Positions 1 through 10,222 of a DNA stretch of 64,000 nucleotides are shown piece by piece. The DNA comes from an uncultured Dongia sp. Lineage in GTDB: Bacteria; Pseudomonadota; Alphaproteobacteria; Dongiales; Dongiaceae. The first letter of the stretch is position 1. Each line of letters opens with the position of its first letter. The stretch spans positions 45,708 through 109,707 of the forward strand of contig NZ_CAKZGO010000015.1 in the NCBI RefSeq assembly GCF_936916975.1, read 5' to 3'. Under the pieces are notes generated by a model. It was given only the letters and a program-made list of their open reading frames with translations, was not told where the DNA came from and searched no databases. Position numbers and translations under genes: made by a program.

Positions 1-1415
1 ATTATCGCCAGCGCGCGGATCGGCTGACGCCCTATGAATTGCTGGCCGATCTGCTCTCAGCGGGCGGTGGCCGCAAGCTACTGTTTGGCCGCCTTGGCCT
101 GCAGGTGGGGGAAGCGATCGACGAATTGCTCAATCTCGCCCTCTCTTTCGAACAGAACAACGCACCGTCATTGCAGAGCTTCCGCCACTGGCTGGACGTG
201 AGCGAGGCTGAGGTCAAGCGTGAGCTCAGCGACGATGGCGGCGGGCAGGTACGGATCATGACCGTGCACGGCGCCAAAGGTCTGCAGGCGCCGATCGTGT
301 TCGTGGCAGAACAGCGGCGGCAGAAACCGAACCGACCGGGCCTGTTCTGGCTGGGGGCCGAGATGGATCTGCCGGTCTGGGTGGCGCGGCGCGAGTTGGA
401 TGTGGAAGCAACGGCTGCGGCACGTGGCGAGATCGACCGGCGTGGGCAGGAGGAGGAGAACCGGCTGCTCTATGTAGCGCTGACACGCGCCGAGGATCGG
501 CTCTATGTCTGCGGCTGGCGTGGTGAGAAGAATACGGTGCTGGCGAGTTGGCACGATCATGTTTCAGACGCGTTGACGGACATGCAGCGCTCAGGGGATC
601 CAGGGCAACATCATGCGGGTGCGCGACTGGGGGCCAGTGATTGGCGCGGCGAAGACGGTTGGGATGGCGACTGGTTGCAAGTGACGACGCCGCAGCAGGA
701 TGTACCACGCGACATGGCGGCGAAATCCGGCTTGCCGCTCGATCTCTCGCTACCGTTTCAAGATTGGGCGCTGTTGCCGGCGACAGCTGAGCCCGATCCA
801 CCACGACCGCTCATTCCCTCACGGCCCAGCAGCGACGTTGGCGGCAAGGAGAGTGACGGACCTTTGCTCTCGCCACTCGGACGCGATCAGGGTTTCCGCT
901 TTCAACGCGGCCTCGTCATTCACAAGCTGTTCCAGTTGCTGCCGGATATCCCGATTCCTGAACGACGCATGGCCGCGCGGCGTTGGCTGGGCGCCATCAA
1001 TCGGCCGAGCGGCTTGCTGGCGACGGACGCCGCTCTCGACGAGCTAGCGAGTGAAGTGATGGCAGTGCTGGAGGATCGGCGATTCGCACATCTGTTCACA
1101 CCGGACTCGCGCGCCGAGGTGCCGATTGTCGCGGAATTGCTAGGAAAAGATGGGGGGAGCCAGATTGTCAGTGGTCAGATCGACCGATTACTGGTGACCC
1201 CGACCGAATGCCATATCGTCGACTTCAAAAGCAACCGGCCGCCAGCCATGCAGCCGGAGCAGGTCTCGAAACAATACCTGCGGCAGCTGGCGCTTTACCG
1301 CGCTGCGATTATGGGAATTTATCCAAACCATACAGTCTCTTGCTATCTGCTCTGGAGTGCTGAGCCCCGCTTGATGGCGATTCCGGAATCGGCCCTGGAG
1401 AGTTATGCGTCCTAA
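1..1415 (+). CDS. addA: AddA helicase-nuclease subunit, C-terminal part (gene starts before the window)
   Basis: The reading frame is already open at base 3 and runs to TAA at 1413-1415, giving about 470 residues of the C-terminal half. AddA is the UvrD-type helicase/nuclease subunit of the AddAB double-strand-break repair enzyme. Visible helicase motifs are the VRIMTVHGAKGLQ segment and a LLYVALTRAEDRLYV motif VI. A PD-(D/E)XK nuclease follows: an LVIHKLFQ helix, the core SGQIDRLLV...HIVDFKSN with the catalytic D and DFK, and a YLRQLALYRAA helix, as in RecB-family nucleases. The missing N-terminal half should hold Walker A. trxA follows after a 153-nt gap, an order common in alphaproteobacteria. 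Confidence 0.93.
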   Translation, partial: YRQRADRLTPYELLADLLSAGGGRKLLFGRLGLQVGEAIDELLNLALSFEQNNAPSLQSFRHWLDVSEAEVKRELSDDGGGQVRIMTVHGAKGLQAPIVFVAEQRRQKPNRPGLFWLGAEMDLPVWVARRELDVEATAAARGEIDRRGQEEENRLLYVALTRAEDRLYVCGWRGEKNTVLASWHDHVSDALTDMQRSGDPGQHHAGARLGASDWRGEDGWDGDWLQVTTPQQDVPRDMAAKSGLPLDLSLPFQDWALLPATAEPDPPRPLIPSRPSSDVGGKESDGPLLSPLGRDQGFRFQRGLVIHKLFQLLPDIPIPERRMAARRWLGAINRPSGLLATDAALDELASEVMAVLEDRRFAHLFTPDSRAEVPIVAELLGKDGGSQIVSGQIDRLLVTPTECHIVDFKSNRPPAMQPEQVSKQYLRQLALYRAAIMGIYPNHTVSCYLLWSAEPRLMAIPESALESYAS

Positions 1416-1568
1416 GCACATCTGCCTATCTGTGCGGCCCGGTCACCTTGACGCTGCCGCTATGCGTCCATAGATTCACCTCCATACGAAGCTCCACCGA
1501 AGAGCATCGTTCATGTGTAGAATTGGACAGCCGGTTATGTCGGCCAGTCCTTTGGGAAGGAAGACGGG

Positions 1569-1889
1569 ATGAGCACGACCCACGTTAGCGACGCGAGCTT
1601 TGATGCCGACGTCCTGAAGTCCACGCAGCCGGTGCTGGTCGACTTCTGGGCGGAATGGTGCGGCCCGTGCAAATCGATTGCACCGGCGCTGGAAGAGATC
1701 GCGCAGGAATTGGACGGCAAGCTGAAGGTCGTGAAGGTCGATATCGACCGCAACGCAGCGACGCCGAAGAAATATGGTATCCGCGGCGTGCCCACTCTGA
1801 TGTTGTTTAAGGACGGTCAGGTTGCCGCCACCAAGGTCGGTGCCGAACCGAAGCGCAAATTGCTTGAGTGGGTGAACTCGGTCATCTGA
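1569..1889 (+). CDS. trxA: Thioredoxin
   Basis: A 106-residue cytoplasmic disulfide reductase of normal length. The WCGPC active site has Cys31 and Cys34 in the context [11 protein letters not shown], and the cis-proline segment GVPTLMLF follows around residue 76. The ATG is preceded by a purine-rich GGGAAGGAAG ribosome binding site. It lies downstream of addA in the same direction and is closed by a strong intrinsic terminator, so it is probably expressed from its own promoter or as the last gene of the addA unit. Confidence 0.97.
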   Translation: MSTTHVSDASFDADVLKSTQPVLVDFWAEWCGPCKSIAPALEEIAQELDGKLKVVKVDIDRNAATPKKYGIRGVPTLMLFKDGQVAATKVGAEPKRKLLEWVNSVI

Positions 1890-1912
1890 CCGCCTCATCT
1901 GTCGCGATCGAT

Positions 1913-1951
1913 AAACCCCGCCCCGGTGCAAGCCGCGGCGGGGTTTCTTTT
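1913..1951 (+). terminator. Rho-independent terminator of trxA
   Basis: A perfect 10-bp stem, AAACCCCGCC (1913-1922) pairing with GGCGGGGTTT (1937-1946), is followed by a T-rich run. It begins 24 nt after the trxA stop. Because it covers base 1951, it argues against the longer alternative start of the following cyclase gene at that position. Confidence 0.85.
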
Positions 1952-2019
1952 TGGGCGCTTGCCGGCCCGGGGCAGGGAGCGCAAGCTGGCGGCCTGACGG
2001 ACGAGCGGCGGGTCCGACC

Positions 2020-5000
2020 ATGCGTTGTGCTTCCTGCGCGGCTGAAAATAAGACAGGGCGCCATTTCTGCGCTGCCTGCGGCGCGGCGCTGCCACAGGTC
2101 TGCAACGCCTGCGGATTTGCCAACGATCCCAGCGATGCGTTCTGTGGTGGCTGCGGCCGCGATCTTGGTCGTCGAGTGTCGGCCGGCGAGGCAACAGCCG
2201 AGCGACGGCCGGTCAGCGTCATGTTCGCCGATTTGACCGGCTACACAGCGCTCGCCGAGAAAGTCGACCCGGAGGAAACGCATGCTTTGTTGGCAAGTTT
2301 CTTCGCTATTGCCGACGAGATTATCCTGCAATTCGGCGGGCGTATCGACAAGCATATGGGCGATAATGTCATGGCATTGTTCGGCGCGCCGATCGCCCAT
2401 GGCGACGACCCACAGCGCGCGGTGGGGGCGGCGCTGGCGATCCATGAGGCGATGCCGGGCCTGTCGGAACGCATCGGTCGACCCCTGTCGGTACATATCG
2501 GCATCGCGGTGGGTGAGGTCTTGGCGAGTGGCTTGGGCAGCGCTGCCCACAGCACCTATACGGTGGTGGGACAGGCGGTCAATCTTGCTGCACGGTTGAT
2601 GGAACTGGCAGGTCCCAGCGAAACGCTGGTATCGCCCGAAATCGCCCAGCATCTGACACCCGACTATGAGATGGAGGCGCGCGGCGAACAGGTGATCAAG
2701 GGGATTGCCGCACCGTCGATGATCTACCGGATCGGGGCGCCGGCGGTCGGTACGCACAAAGGTCGCAAGCCCATTGTCGGGCGGCGTGCCGAAGTGGCCC
2801 AGATCGATACGCTGCTGTCGGCGAGCCGGACCGGCGGCACGGGATCGACGCTGCTGATCCGCGGTGTTCCCGGGATCGGCAAGTCGCGCCTGACGGAAGA
2901 GGCGATGCAGCATGCACGCCGGCGCGGCTTCCACGTCATCACCATTCGAATTCTGGATTTTGGCGTCGGCGCAGAGCGCGATCCACACCGGCAACTGGCA
3001 GGGGCACTTGCCGCCTCGGCCGGCGAGGTCGACCAGCTTGATCCGCTGCAATCCGCCTTAATGGCCAGCTTGATCGATGGCGTGCTTGCACCCGATCAGC
3101 AACGGCGGCTGCAAGCGATGGGCCATGCCGCCCGCCATGCCGTGCGCGCCCAAGCTCTTGCCAGCTTGCTGACCAAATCGGCAACGAGGCGACCGATGCT
3201 GTTGGTGATCGAGGACATTCACTGGGCGGACGCCGGTTTTCTCTCCACGCTCGCCACCATAGCCGACTGCGTCGCATCGATCCGCGCATTGCTGCTGATG
3301 ACCAGCCGTGTCGATCCGGATCCGATCGATGCGGCATGGCGCGCCAATTTGCGACTGGGCCAGGTCATGACGATCGATTTGGCGCCGATATCCTCCGACG
3401 AGGCCCTTGAGATGTCCCTGCATATCGCAGCTGATCTTGATCAATTTGCCCGTCACTGCGTGCTGCGGGCGGAAGGGAATCCGCTGTTCCTTGAGCAATT
3501 GCTGCGCAATCGATCGAGTGGCAATGCCGGCGACCTACCGGATTCATTGCAGAATGTGGTACTGGCCCGGCTTGATCAATTGCCGGAGGATGAACGTGCG
3601 GCGTTGCAGGCGGCTTCCGTTCTCGGTCAGCAGTTTAGCGGGACGGATCTGGCGCAACTGCTCGAACGCCCGGTTTTTGACGGTGCCTCGATGCTGCGCA
3701 GGCAATTGCTGCGCCCGATACCCGGCGGCTATCTCTTTGCGCATGCGCTCATTCATGACGGGATCTATTCGGCGCTGACTCATGAGCGCCGCCGCCAGTG
3801 GCACCGGAAGGCTGCGGAACTTTATGCCGCGCGGGACCCGATCCTTTACGCCGAACATCTCGACCGTGCGGAGGCGGCCGAGGCGGCCGAGGTTTATCGC
3901 CGCGCTGCGGGTCACGAAGCCGACCTTCATCATCTCGACCGCGCAGCACGTCTCGCTGCGCGTGGCCTTGCTCTTGCCCGCAGCATGGGAGATCGGTGCC
4001 GGCTGGGTCTTGCCGCAGGTCGGCGGTATCTCGATATCGGGGAGGCGCAGCCGGCGCGGAATGCGTATCAGATCGCTCTGGAAAGCCAACCAGACCCACT
4101 GGAGCGGTGCCGCGCCCTGATCGGCCTCGCTGCTTGCGATCGGCAATTGGGCGATATCAACCACGCCTTGGAGGGTCTTGCCGCCGCCGAACCGATTGCG
4201 ATAGCCGATGGCGCAGCAGCTCTCCTGGCGGAGATCAGCTATCTGCGCGGAAATCTGCATTTCGCCCGCGGTGCTGCGGACGACTGCCTGGCCGCCCATG
4301 CTGCCGCTCTGGCGGCGGCGCAACGTGCTGGCCAGCCTGAATGGCTGGCGCGAGCCGAGAGCGGGCTTGGTGATGCCTACTACCTGCAAGGCCGCTATGC
4401 CCTGGCGCAGCAGCATTTCAGACGGTCAGTCGATACGGCGGACGCCGCCGGCCTGCTGCGCATCCTGCCGGCCAATCGCGGCATGATCGGTAACTGCCAT
4501 ATCTTCTATTGCCGCTTCGATGCAGGCCTTCTCGATGTGGAAGCTGCGCGCGTGGCAGCGTTGCAGATCGGTGATCGCTTCGGCGAAATGTTCGGCCTCG
4601 AATCCGCGGCCTTTATCCTGATGACGGCGCGCCGCTGGCCGGAGGCGGAAGGGCCGGCGCTGGCTGCGATGACGATGGCCAAGGAGATCGGGGCGCGGCG
4701 CTATGAATCCATCACCGCCACCATCCTGGCCATGAGCCGGATGGCAGCGGGCCGGTCGGCCGAAGCCGAAGCACTCTCACAGCAGGCCGAAGAATTGGCA
4801 ATTGAGACGGGCCTGGGCTTTGCCGGCGCCCTGATCCTGGCCCTCCGGGCCAATATCCTGGGTGATCAGCCGGCAGCGCGCCAGGCGGTCGAGCGCGGCG
4901 AGGATCTGTTGCGCCAGACCAGCATGGCGCACAATCACATCTTCTTTCGCGAATTCGCCATCGATTGGGCGATGCATGTCAGTGACTGGAATTTGGTCGA

Positions 5001-5202
5001 GCACTATGCCGGCGATCTCGCGCAATTCTCCGCGGCTGATCCGCTGCCTTACGTCGATATGATCGTCGACCGCGCACGGCTATTGGCTCGCCTGCGGCAC
5101 GATCCAGGAGATGTCGCGGTCCGGCAGCAGATTGGCATGCTAGCGGCGCGTGCGAAGGAGATGGATTTCCGGCTACATTTCCCGGATGCGATAGCGGGCT
5201 AG
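2020..5202 (+). CDS. Class III adenylate/guanylate cyclase with zinc ribbons, AAA-type ATPase and TPR-like C-terminus
   Basis: A 1060-residue multidomain signalling protein. Residues 3-45 hold eight cysteines in CxxC pairs (3/6, 17/20, 28/31, 42/45), a double zinc ribbon. A class III cyclase domain follows (about 64-230) with the metal-binding aspartates in VMFADLTGYT and HMGDNVMALFG and the catalytic NLAAR segment. A STAND/AAA-like ATPase comes next, with Walker A GVPGIGKS near residue 290 and Walker B LLVIEDIHWAD. The rest is a long Ala-rich helical region resembling TPR repeats. The lysine in RIDKHMGD suits adenylate cyclase, but substrate is not proven. I chose the ATG at 2020 because an in-frame start at 1951 lies inside the trxA terminator. 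The gene ends one base before the end of the convergent folC. Confidence 0.88.
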   Translation: MRCASCAAENKTGRHFCAACGAALPQVCNACGFANDPSDAFCGGCGRDLGRRVSAGEATAERRPVSVMFADLTGYTALAEKVDPEETHALLASFFAIADEIILQFGGRIDKHMGDNVMALFGAPIAHGDDPQRAVGAALAIHEAMPGLSERIGRPLSVHIGIAVGEVLASGLGSAAHSTYTVVGQAVNLAARLMELAGPSETLVSPEIAQHLTPDYEMEARGEQVIKGIAAPSMIYRIGAPAVGTHKGRKPIVGRRAEVAQIDTLLSASRTGGTGSTLLIRGVPGIGKSRLTEEAMQHARRRGFHVITIRILDFGVGAERDPHRQLAGALAASAGEVDQLDPLQSALMASLIDGVLAPDQQRRLQAMGHAARHAVRAQALASLLTKSATRRPMLLVIEDIHWADAGFLSTLATIADCVASIRALLLMTSRVDPDPIDAAWRANLRLGQVMTIDLAPISSDEALEMSLHIAADLDQFARHCVLRAEGNPLFLEQLLRNRSSGNAGDLPDSLQNVVLARLDQLPEDERAALQAASVLGQQFSGTDLAQLLERPVFDGASMLRRQLLRPIPGGYLFAHALIHDGIYSALTHERRRQWHRKAAELYAARDPILYAEHLDRAEAAEAAEVYRRAAGHEADLHHLDRAARLAARGLALARSMGDRCRLGLAAGRRYLDIGEAQPARNAYQIALESQPDPLERCRALIGLAACDRQLGDINHALEGLAAAEPIAIADGAAALLAEISYLRGNLHFARGAADDCLAAHAAALAAAQRAGQPEWLARAESGLGDAYYLQGRYALAQQHFRRSVDTADAAGLLRILPANRGMIGNCHIFYCRFDAGLLDVEAARVAALQIGDRFGEMFGLESAAFILMTARRWPEAEGPALAAMTMAKEIGARRYESITATILAMSRMAAGRSAEAEALSQQAEELAIETGLGFAGALILALRANILGDQPAARQAVERGEDLLRQTSMAHNHIFFREFAIDWAMHVSDWNLVEHYAGDLAQFSAADPLPYVDMIVDRARLLARLRHDPGDVAVRQQIGMLAARAKEMDFRLHFPDAIAG

Positions 5203-5203
5203 C

Positions 5204-6523
5204 TCAGTCGTTCTCGGCGAGGACTGTGCCGGCGAGATAGAGCGAGCCGCAGATCAGCACACGGCGTGATTCGCTGCTGCCGCTATGCGTATCGACCAGC
5301 GCGCGTAAAGCGGCCTCGACCGAACGATAGCCTTGGCTGAGCAGCCCCACCTCGGCGCCGGCGGCGACGCATTCGTCGATCGACAGGCTGGCATGGTCGC
5401 CAGGAATGGCAACCGCCGCCATGTCTTCGGCATGGGGAGCGAGTTGCTTTAGGAAGGCGATCGGGTCCTTGGTGTTGAGCATGCCGAAGATGAGATGAAC
5501 GGGCTTGCCATCCTCGGCGCGCCAATCGGCGAGCATGGCGGCGATCACTTCGCCAGCCTCGGCATTATGGCCGCCATCGAGCCATAGTTCCCACTTGCTG
5601 TCCTTAGGCAGCATCTCGACCAGCGGGCCCTGCGCCAGGCGCTGCATGCGCGCTGGCCAGGTGACGTTGCGCAGGCCCTGCGCGATATGGGCGTCGGTGA
5701 TCTTGAAGCCATCCAGCACCGCCGTGGCGGCGATGGCGCAGCCCGCGTTGCGGAACTGGTGTCGTCCAGCCAGACCCGGCGCCGGATAGATACGCGGGCC
5801 GCGGCTGTCGGTGAAGCGCAGGGCGTTCTTGAGATCGCCATCACAGGTCCATTCCTGGCCGAAGCGATGCATGGGCACCTTCAATTCGGCGGCTTTCGCC
5901 TCGAACACGGCCATGGCCTCATCGGGTTGGGGCGAGACGATCGCCGGACGGCCATGCTTCATGATGCCGGCCTTGGCTTTGGCGATGAGTGTCAGCGTGT
6001 TGCCGAAGAACTGCATGTGATCGAAGGAGATCGGCATCAGGACAGTGGCAATGGGCTGGTCGATCACGTTGGTGGCATCGAACTCGCCGCCCACGCCTGT
6101 TTCCAGCAGCACGATATCGGCGGGCTCGCGCGTGAAGGCCAGGAACGCGGCAACTGTCGTAATCTCGAAGAAGGTGATCGGCACGCCGCCATTGGCATGC
6201 TCGCATTCTTCCAGCAGCGAGATCAGCAAGTTCTCGTCGATGAGCTTGCCGTTGAGGCGGATGCGCTCATGAAAGCGCACCAGATGCGGCGAGATATAGA
6301 CATGCACCCGGTAGCCGGCTGCCTCCAGGATCGAGCGTAGATAGGCGATGACCGAGCCCTTGCCATTGGTGCCGGCGACATGGATCACCGGCGGCAGCTG
6401 GCGCTCGGGGTGGCCGACGGCCGCCAATAGGCGCTGCGTCCGCTCAAGCTCAAGGTCGATGAGCTTGGGATGCAGCTTGGTCAGGCGCTCTAGAACGATG
6501 TCGCTGGTCGGGCTCTTCGCCAT
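5204..6523 (-). CDS. folC: Bifunctional folylpolyglutamate synthase/dihydrofolate synthase
   Basis: A 439-residue Mur-ligase-fold enzyme that adds glutamate to dihydropteroate and to reduced folates. The ATP-binding loop HVAGTNGKGSV is near residue 46, the LETGVGGEFDATN segment follows near residue 140, and the C-terminal glutamate ligase domain has LWLDGGHNAEA. It starts 5 nt after the accD stop and is the last gene of the long minus-strand operon, so it is almost certainly co-transcribed with accD and the trp genes. Confidence 0.96.
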   Translation of the reverse strand: MAKSPTSDIVLERLTKLHPKLIDLELERTQRLLAAVGHPERQLPPVIHVAGTNGKGSVIAYLRSILEAAGYRVHVYISPHLVRFHERIRLNGKLIDENLLISLLEECEHANGGVPITFFEITTVAAFLAFTREPADIVLLETGVGGEFDATNVIDQPIATVLMPISFDHMQFFGNTLTLIAKAKAGIMKHGRPAIVSPQPDEAMAVFEAKAAELKVPMHRFGQEWTCDGDLKNALRFTDSRGPRIYPAPGLAGRHQFRNAGCAIAATAVLDGFKITDAHIAQGLRNVTWPARMQRLAQGPLVEMLPKDSKWELWLDGGHNAEAGEVIAAMLADWRAEDGKPVHLIFGMLNTKDPIAFLKQLAPHAEDMAAVAIPGDHASLSIDECVAAGAEVGLLSQGYRSVEAALRALVDTHSGSSESRRVLICGSLYLAGTVLAEND

Positions 6524-6528
6524 GGGTG

Positions 6529-7389
6529 TTAGGCCGCAGCCGGCCTCTTGGTCAGCAGGGAGATGACGCGACCGATCTGTTCACGCAGATCCTTGCGTGC
6601 GATCACCAGATCGATGATGCCATGTTCCAGCAGGTATTCCGCCCGCTGGAAACCTTCGGGGAGTTTCTCGCGGATGGTTTCCTCGATGACACGGGCACCG
6701 GCAAAGCCAATCTGCGCACCGGGTTCGGCGATCTGGATATCGCCCAGCATGGCGAAGGAGGCGGAGACGCCGCCGGTGGTGGGATCGGTCAGCAGCACGA
6801 TGAAGGGGAGGCCCGCTTCCTTGACCTGATCGACGGCGATGACCGAGCGCGGCATCTGCATGAGCGACAGGATGCCCTCCTGCATGCGGGCACCACCGGA
6901 GGCCGGTATGGCCACGAGCGCGGCTTTGCGGCTGACGGCAAGGCCAGCGGCGGCAACCAAGCCTTCACCGACCGCCATGCCCATGGAGCCGCCCATGAAA
7001 TCGAAGTTGAATGCCGCAATCACCACATCGGCGCCGGCCATGGTGCCATAGGCAACGACGATGGCATCCTGCTCCTCGGACTTCGCCTGCGCTTCCTTGA
7101 GGCGGTCGGCATAGCGCTTGCGGTCCTTGAACTTCAGCGGATCGATTGCAACCTTGGGCAGATCGATGCGCTCATACTTGCTTTCATCGAACATGAGGGC
7201 GAGGCGCGTCTTAACATCGATGCGCATATGATGGCCGCAATGGGTGCAGACACGCTGATTGGCGTCGAGTTCGCGGTGGAAGATCATCTGGCCGCAGGCG
7301 GGGCATTTGTCCCAAAGATTCTCCGGCACGTCGGTCTTTTGGACCAGTTTGCGGATCTTTGGCCGGACGAAATTGGTGAGCCAGCTCAT
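6529..7389 (-). CDS. accD: Acetyl-CoA carboxylase carboxyltransferase subunit beta
   Basis: A 286-residue subunit that, with AccA, transfers the carboxyl group from biotin to acetyl-CoA in fatty acid synthesis. A four-cysteine zinc ribbon is visible at residues about 28-50 (CPAC...CTHCGHH). It is followed by the crotonase-like domain with ASGGARMQEG and TDPTTGGVSASFA. GGAG lies 9 nt before the ATG. It sits between trpA and folC, an order widespread in proteobacteria. Confidence 0.97.
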   Translation of the reverse strand: MSWLTNFVRPKIRKLVQKTDVPENLWDKCPACGQMIFHRELDANQRVCTHCGHHMRIDVKTRLALMFDESKYERIDLPKVAIDPLKFKDRKRYADRLKEAQAKSEEQDAIVVAYGTMAGADVVIAAFNFDFMGGSMGMAVGEGLVAAAGLAVSRKAALVAIPASGGARMQEGILSLMQMPRSVIAVDQVKEAGLPFIVLLTDPTTGGVSASFAMLGDIQIAEPGAQIGFAGARVIEETIREKLPEGFQRAEYLLEHGIIDLVIARKDLREQIGRVISLLTKRPAAA

Positions 7390-7404
7390 CTTGTTGTTCT
7401 CCGG

Positions 7405-8232
7405 TCAAACACGCGCGGCGCGGACGCCGGCGGCGAGGCTCTTCACAAGGTCAAGCGCTGCCTGGGCAGCGCGCGGTCCGGGTTTACCGTCGGCACCGAT
7501 TTCGGCGGCGATCTTGTTGACCACGGCGGAACCGACTACCGCGGCATCCGCCACCTTGGCGACAGCAGCAGCTCGCTCGGGTGTCGAGATACCGAAGCCC
7601 ACCGCAATCGGCAGATCGGTGTGGCGCTTCAGCCGGCCGACCGCGGCGGTGATATCGACATCGGATGCGGCGCGTGTCCCGGTGATCCCCATGATCGAGA
7701 CATAATAGACGAAGCCTGACGTATTGTTGAGCACCGTCGGCAAGCGCTTGTCATCGGTGGTGGGGGTGGCCAAGCGGATGAAATTCAAGCCGGCTTTCAG
7801 CGCGGGCAAGCATAATTCGCTGTCTTCCTCAGGCGGCAGATCGACCACGATCAGACCGTCGACGCCAGCAGCATTGGCGTCCTTCAGGAATTTGTCGACC
7901 CCATAGGAATAGATCGGATTGTAATAGCCCATCAGCACGATCGGCGTATTCTGGTCCTTGGCGCGGAATTCACGCACCAGGTTCAGCGTCTTGGGCATGT
8001 TCTGCCCGTTCTTGAGGGCGCGCAGTGACGAGGCCTGGATGGCCGGGCCGTCAGCCATCGGATCGGTGAACGGCATGCCGATCTCGATCACGTCGGCGCC
8101 GGCATTCGGCAGGCTGAGAATGATGTCACGTGAGACCTCATAGGTGGGATCACCAGCAGTGACGAAGACCACCAGGCCGCCGCGCTTTGCCACCTTCAGT
8201 TCGGCAAAGCGGCGTTCGATACGCGTGCTCAT
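7405..8232 (-). CDS. trpA: Tryptophan synthase alpha chain
   Basis: A 275-residue TIM barrel that cleaves indole-3-glycerol phosphate and channels indole to TrpB. The catalytic glutamate lies in [14 protein letters not shown] near residue 50 and the catalytic aspartate in [11 protein letters not shown] near 130. The phosphate-binding loop VGFGISTPE is near 215. The start codon overlaps the trpB stop (ATGA), so translation is coupled. Confidence 0.97.
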   Translation of the reverse strand: MSTRIERRFAELKVAKRGGLVVFVTAGDPTYEVSRDIILSLPNAGADVIEIGMPFTDPMADGPAIQASSLRALKNGQNMPKTLNLVREFRAKDQNTPIVLMGYYNPIYSYGVDKFLKDANAAGVDGLIVVDLPPEEDSELCLPALKAGLNFIRLATPTTDDKRLPTVLNNTSGFVYYVSIMGITGTRAASDVDITAAVGRLKRHTDLPIAVGFGISTPERAAAVAKVADAAVVGSAVVNKIAAEIGADGKPGPRAAQAALDLVKSLAAGVRAARV

Positions 8233-9455
8233 AGTTTCGTTCCCAGGCGCTCGGCAACAGCGAAGATGTCCTTATCGCCACGGCCGCACAAATTCATAAT
8301 GATGATGTTGTCTTTCGGCCGGGTCGGCGCCAGCTTCTGCACGTAAGCGAGCGCATGGGCCGGCTCCAGTGCCGGAATGATGCCTTCGACCTTGGCCAGC
8401 ATCTGGAAGGCATCGAGCGCTTCCAGGTCGGTCGCCGAAACATATTTCACGCGCTTCATTTCATGGAGCCAGGAATGCTCCGGCCCAATGCCGGGATAGT
8501 CGAGGCCGGCCGAGATCGAATGCGCATCGATAATTTGGCCGTCATCGTCCTGCAGCAGATAGGTGCGGTTGCCGTGGAGCACGCCGGGGCGGCCACCGGT
8601 CAGCGAGGCTGCGTGACGGCCGGTTTCGACGCCGTCACCACCGGCTTCGACACCAATGATCTCGACGTCGCGGTCATCGAGGAACGGATGGAACAAGCCG
8701 ATGGCATTGGAGCCGCCGCCGATGCAGGCAACCAAGGTATCGGGCAGGCGGCCTTCTGCTTCCAGCATCTGCGCCTTAGCTTCGACACCGATGATCGATT
8801 GAAAATCGCGCACCATGGAGGGGTAAGGATGCGGGCCGGCGGCAGTGCCGATGATGTAGAAGGTGTTCTCGACATTGGCGACCCAGTCGCGCAAGGCCTC
8901 GTTCATCGCGTCCTTGAGCGTTGCGGTCCCGCTATGCACCGGAATGACCTCGGCGCCCAGCAGCTTCATGCGGAACACATTGGGTTGCTGGCGGGCGATG
9001 TCGGTGGCGCCCATATAGACAGTGCAGGGCAGGTTGAAGAGCGCACACACGGTCGCCGTCGCGACACCATGCTGGCCGGCGCCAGTCTCGGCGATGATGC
9101 GGGTCTTGCCCATGCGCTTGGCCAGCAGGATCTGGCCCATGCAATTGTTGATCTTGTGCGAGCCCGTGTGGTTGAGCTCGTCACGCTTCATGTAGATCTT
9201 GGCGCCACCCAATTCGCGGCTGAGGCGTTCGGCGAAATAAAGCGGGCTCGGCCGGCCAATGTAATGGGTCCGGTAATAGTCCATCTCTTGGGCGAATTTC
9301 GGGTCGATCTTGGCGGCGTTGTAGGCTGCCTCGACCTCGAGAATGAGCGGCATCAGCGTCTCGGCCACGAACCGGCCACCGAAGATGCCGAACCGGCCAT
9401 GTTCGTCCGGCCCGGTGCGGTAGGAATTGGGAGGGGTGGCGGCGGCTATGCTCAC
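8229..9455 (-). CDS. trpB: Tryptophan synthase beta chain
   Basis: A PLP enzyme of 408 residues from the GTG at 9455 that condenses indole with serine. The PLP lysine is in the HTGSHKINN segment, and the phosphate-binding GGGSNAIG loop is present. An upstream in-frame ATG at 9521 would add 22 residues that do not resemble the family. The GTG gives the usual start [12 protein letters not shown]...[10 protein letters not shown] and has a CGGAG-like site upstream. The stop overlaps trpA by 4 nt. Confidence 0.95.
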   Translation of the reverse strand: MSIAAATPPNSYRTGPDEHGRFGIFGGRFVAETLMPLILEVEAAYNAAKIDPKFAQEMDYYRTHYIGRPSPLYFAERLSRELGGAKIYMKRDELNHTGSHKINNCMGQILLAKRMGKTRIIAETGAGQHGVATATVCALFNLPCTVYMGATDIARQQPNVFRMKLLGAEVIPVHSGTATLKDAMNEALRDWVANVENTFYIIGTAAGPHPYPSMVRDFQSIIGVEAKAQMLEAEGRLPDTLVACIGGGSNAIGLFHPFLDDRDVEIIGVEAGGDGVETGRHAASLTGGRPGVLHGNRTYLLQDDDGQIIDAHSISAGLDYPGIGPEHSWLHEMKRVKYVSATDLEALDAFQMLAKVEGIIPALEPAHALAYVQKLAPTRPKDNIIIMNLCGRGDKDIFAVAERLGTKL

Positions 9456-9573
9456 GGGATCAAAGCTCCGAAACGCGGGGAAAATCGGGTCAAAACAAGT
9501 GGATTCGCTCGAAGGGCGCAATCAACCATAGCGGCGGGCAAAGGTCAAAGCCCTAACGCCGCCTGCAAGGCCC

Positions 9574-10221
9574 TCAGAGACTACGTGCCAGTGCAACGAA
9601 CTCTTTGATTTTACTAATATTTTTCTCGCCCGGGGCATCCTCGACGCCGGACGAGGTATCGACTGCACCGGCCCCGGTCCGTGTCACCGCCTCCTGGAGA
9701 TTGCCGGCGTTGAGCCCGCCGGCCAACATCCAGGGCAACGTGAAGCTCTGGCCCTTGAGGAGCGCCCAATCGAACGAGAGCGCATTCCCACCGGGCAAGG
9801 CGTTGGCCATGGATTTGGGCGGCTTGGTATCGAACAGCAGGCGGTCGGCTACCGTTTCGTAATCATGGGCGGTGGCAATGTCCGCGGCATCGGCGACGCT
9901 CACGACCTTCATCACCGGCAGGCCGAAGCGCGCGCGGATTTCCGCAACCCGGGCCGGCGTCTCGTGGCCATGGAGCTGCAGCATGTTGAGGGGTGCTTCT
10001 GCCAGAATGGCGCCGATCGCATCGTCGCTCGCATCGACGATGAGGCCGACCTTGGTGACGTTGGATGGCACCAGCTTGCCTAATTCCCCGGCCAAGCTGG
10101 GCGTCAGGTAGCGCGGGCTTTTCGCATAGAAGTTGAAGCCCAACATGAAGGCGCCGGCATCGACCGCGGCCGTTACCGTGGCCGGCGTCTTCAAGCCGCA
10201 GATTTTGACGTCGACCGACAT
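9574..10221 (-). CDS. trpF: Phosphoribosylanthranilate isomerase
   Basis: A 215-residue TIM-barrel enzyme of tryptophan synthesis. The catalytic cysteine is in VKICGLKTP (Cys8) and the C-terminal phosphate-binding region is GAVDTSSGVED. The ATG at 10221 starts 1 nt after the stop of the upstream membrane-protein gene. This tight coupling favours it over an in-frame start at 10242. A 118-nt gap separates it from trpB. Other trp genes (trpE, G, D, C) are not in the window. Confidence 0.95.
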   Translation of the reverse strand: MSVDVKICGLKTPATVTAAVDAGAFMLGFNFYAKSPRYLTPSLAGELGKLVPSNVTKVGLIVDASDDAIGAILAEAPLNMLQLHGHETPARVAEIRARFGLPVMKVVSVADAADIATAHDYETVADRLLFDTKPPKSMANALPGGNALSFDWALLKGQSFTLPWMLAGGLNAGNLQEAVTRTGAGAVDTSSGVEDAPGEKNISKIKEFVALARSL

Positions 10222-10222
10222 T

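Noticed and set aside
1951..2019. Longer N-terminus for the cyclase protein
   Set aside because: The start lies within the trxA terminator; the zinc-ribbon protein begins naturally at 2020.
8121..8136. Possible second parS (GTCACGTGAGAC) inside trpA
   Set aside because: It shares the CACGTG core but differs from the parS consensus at about five positions.
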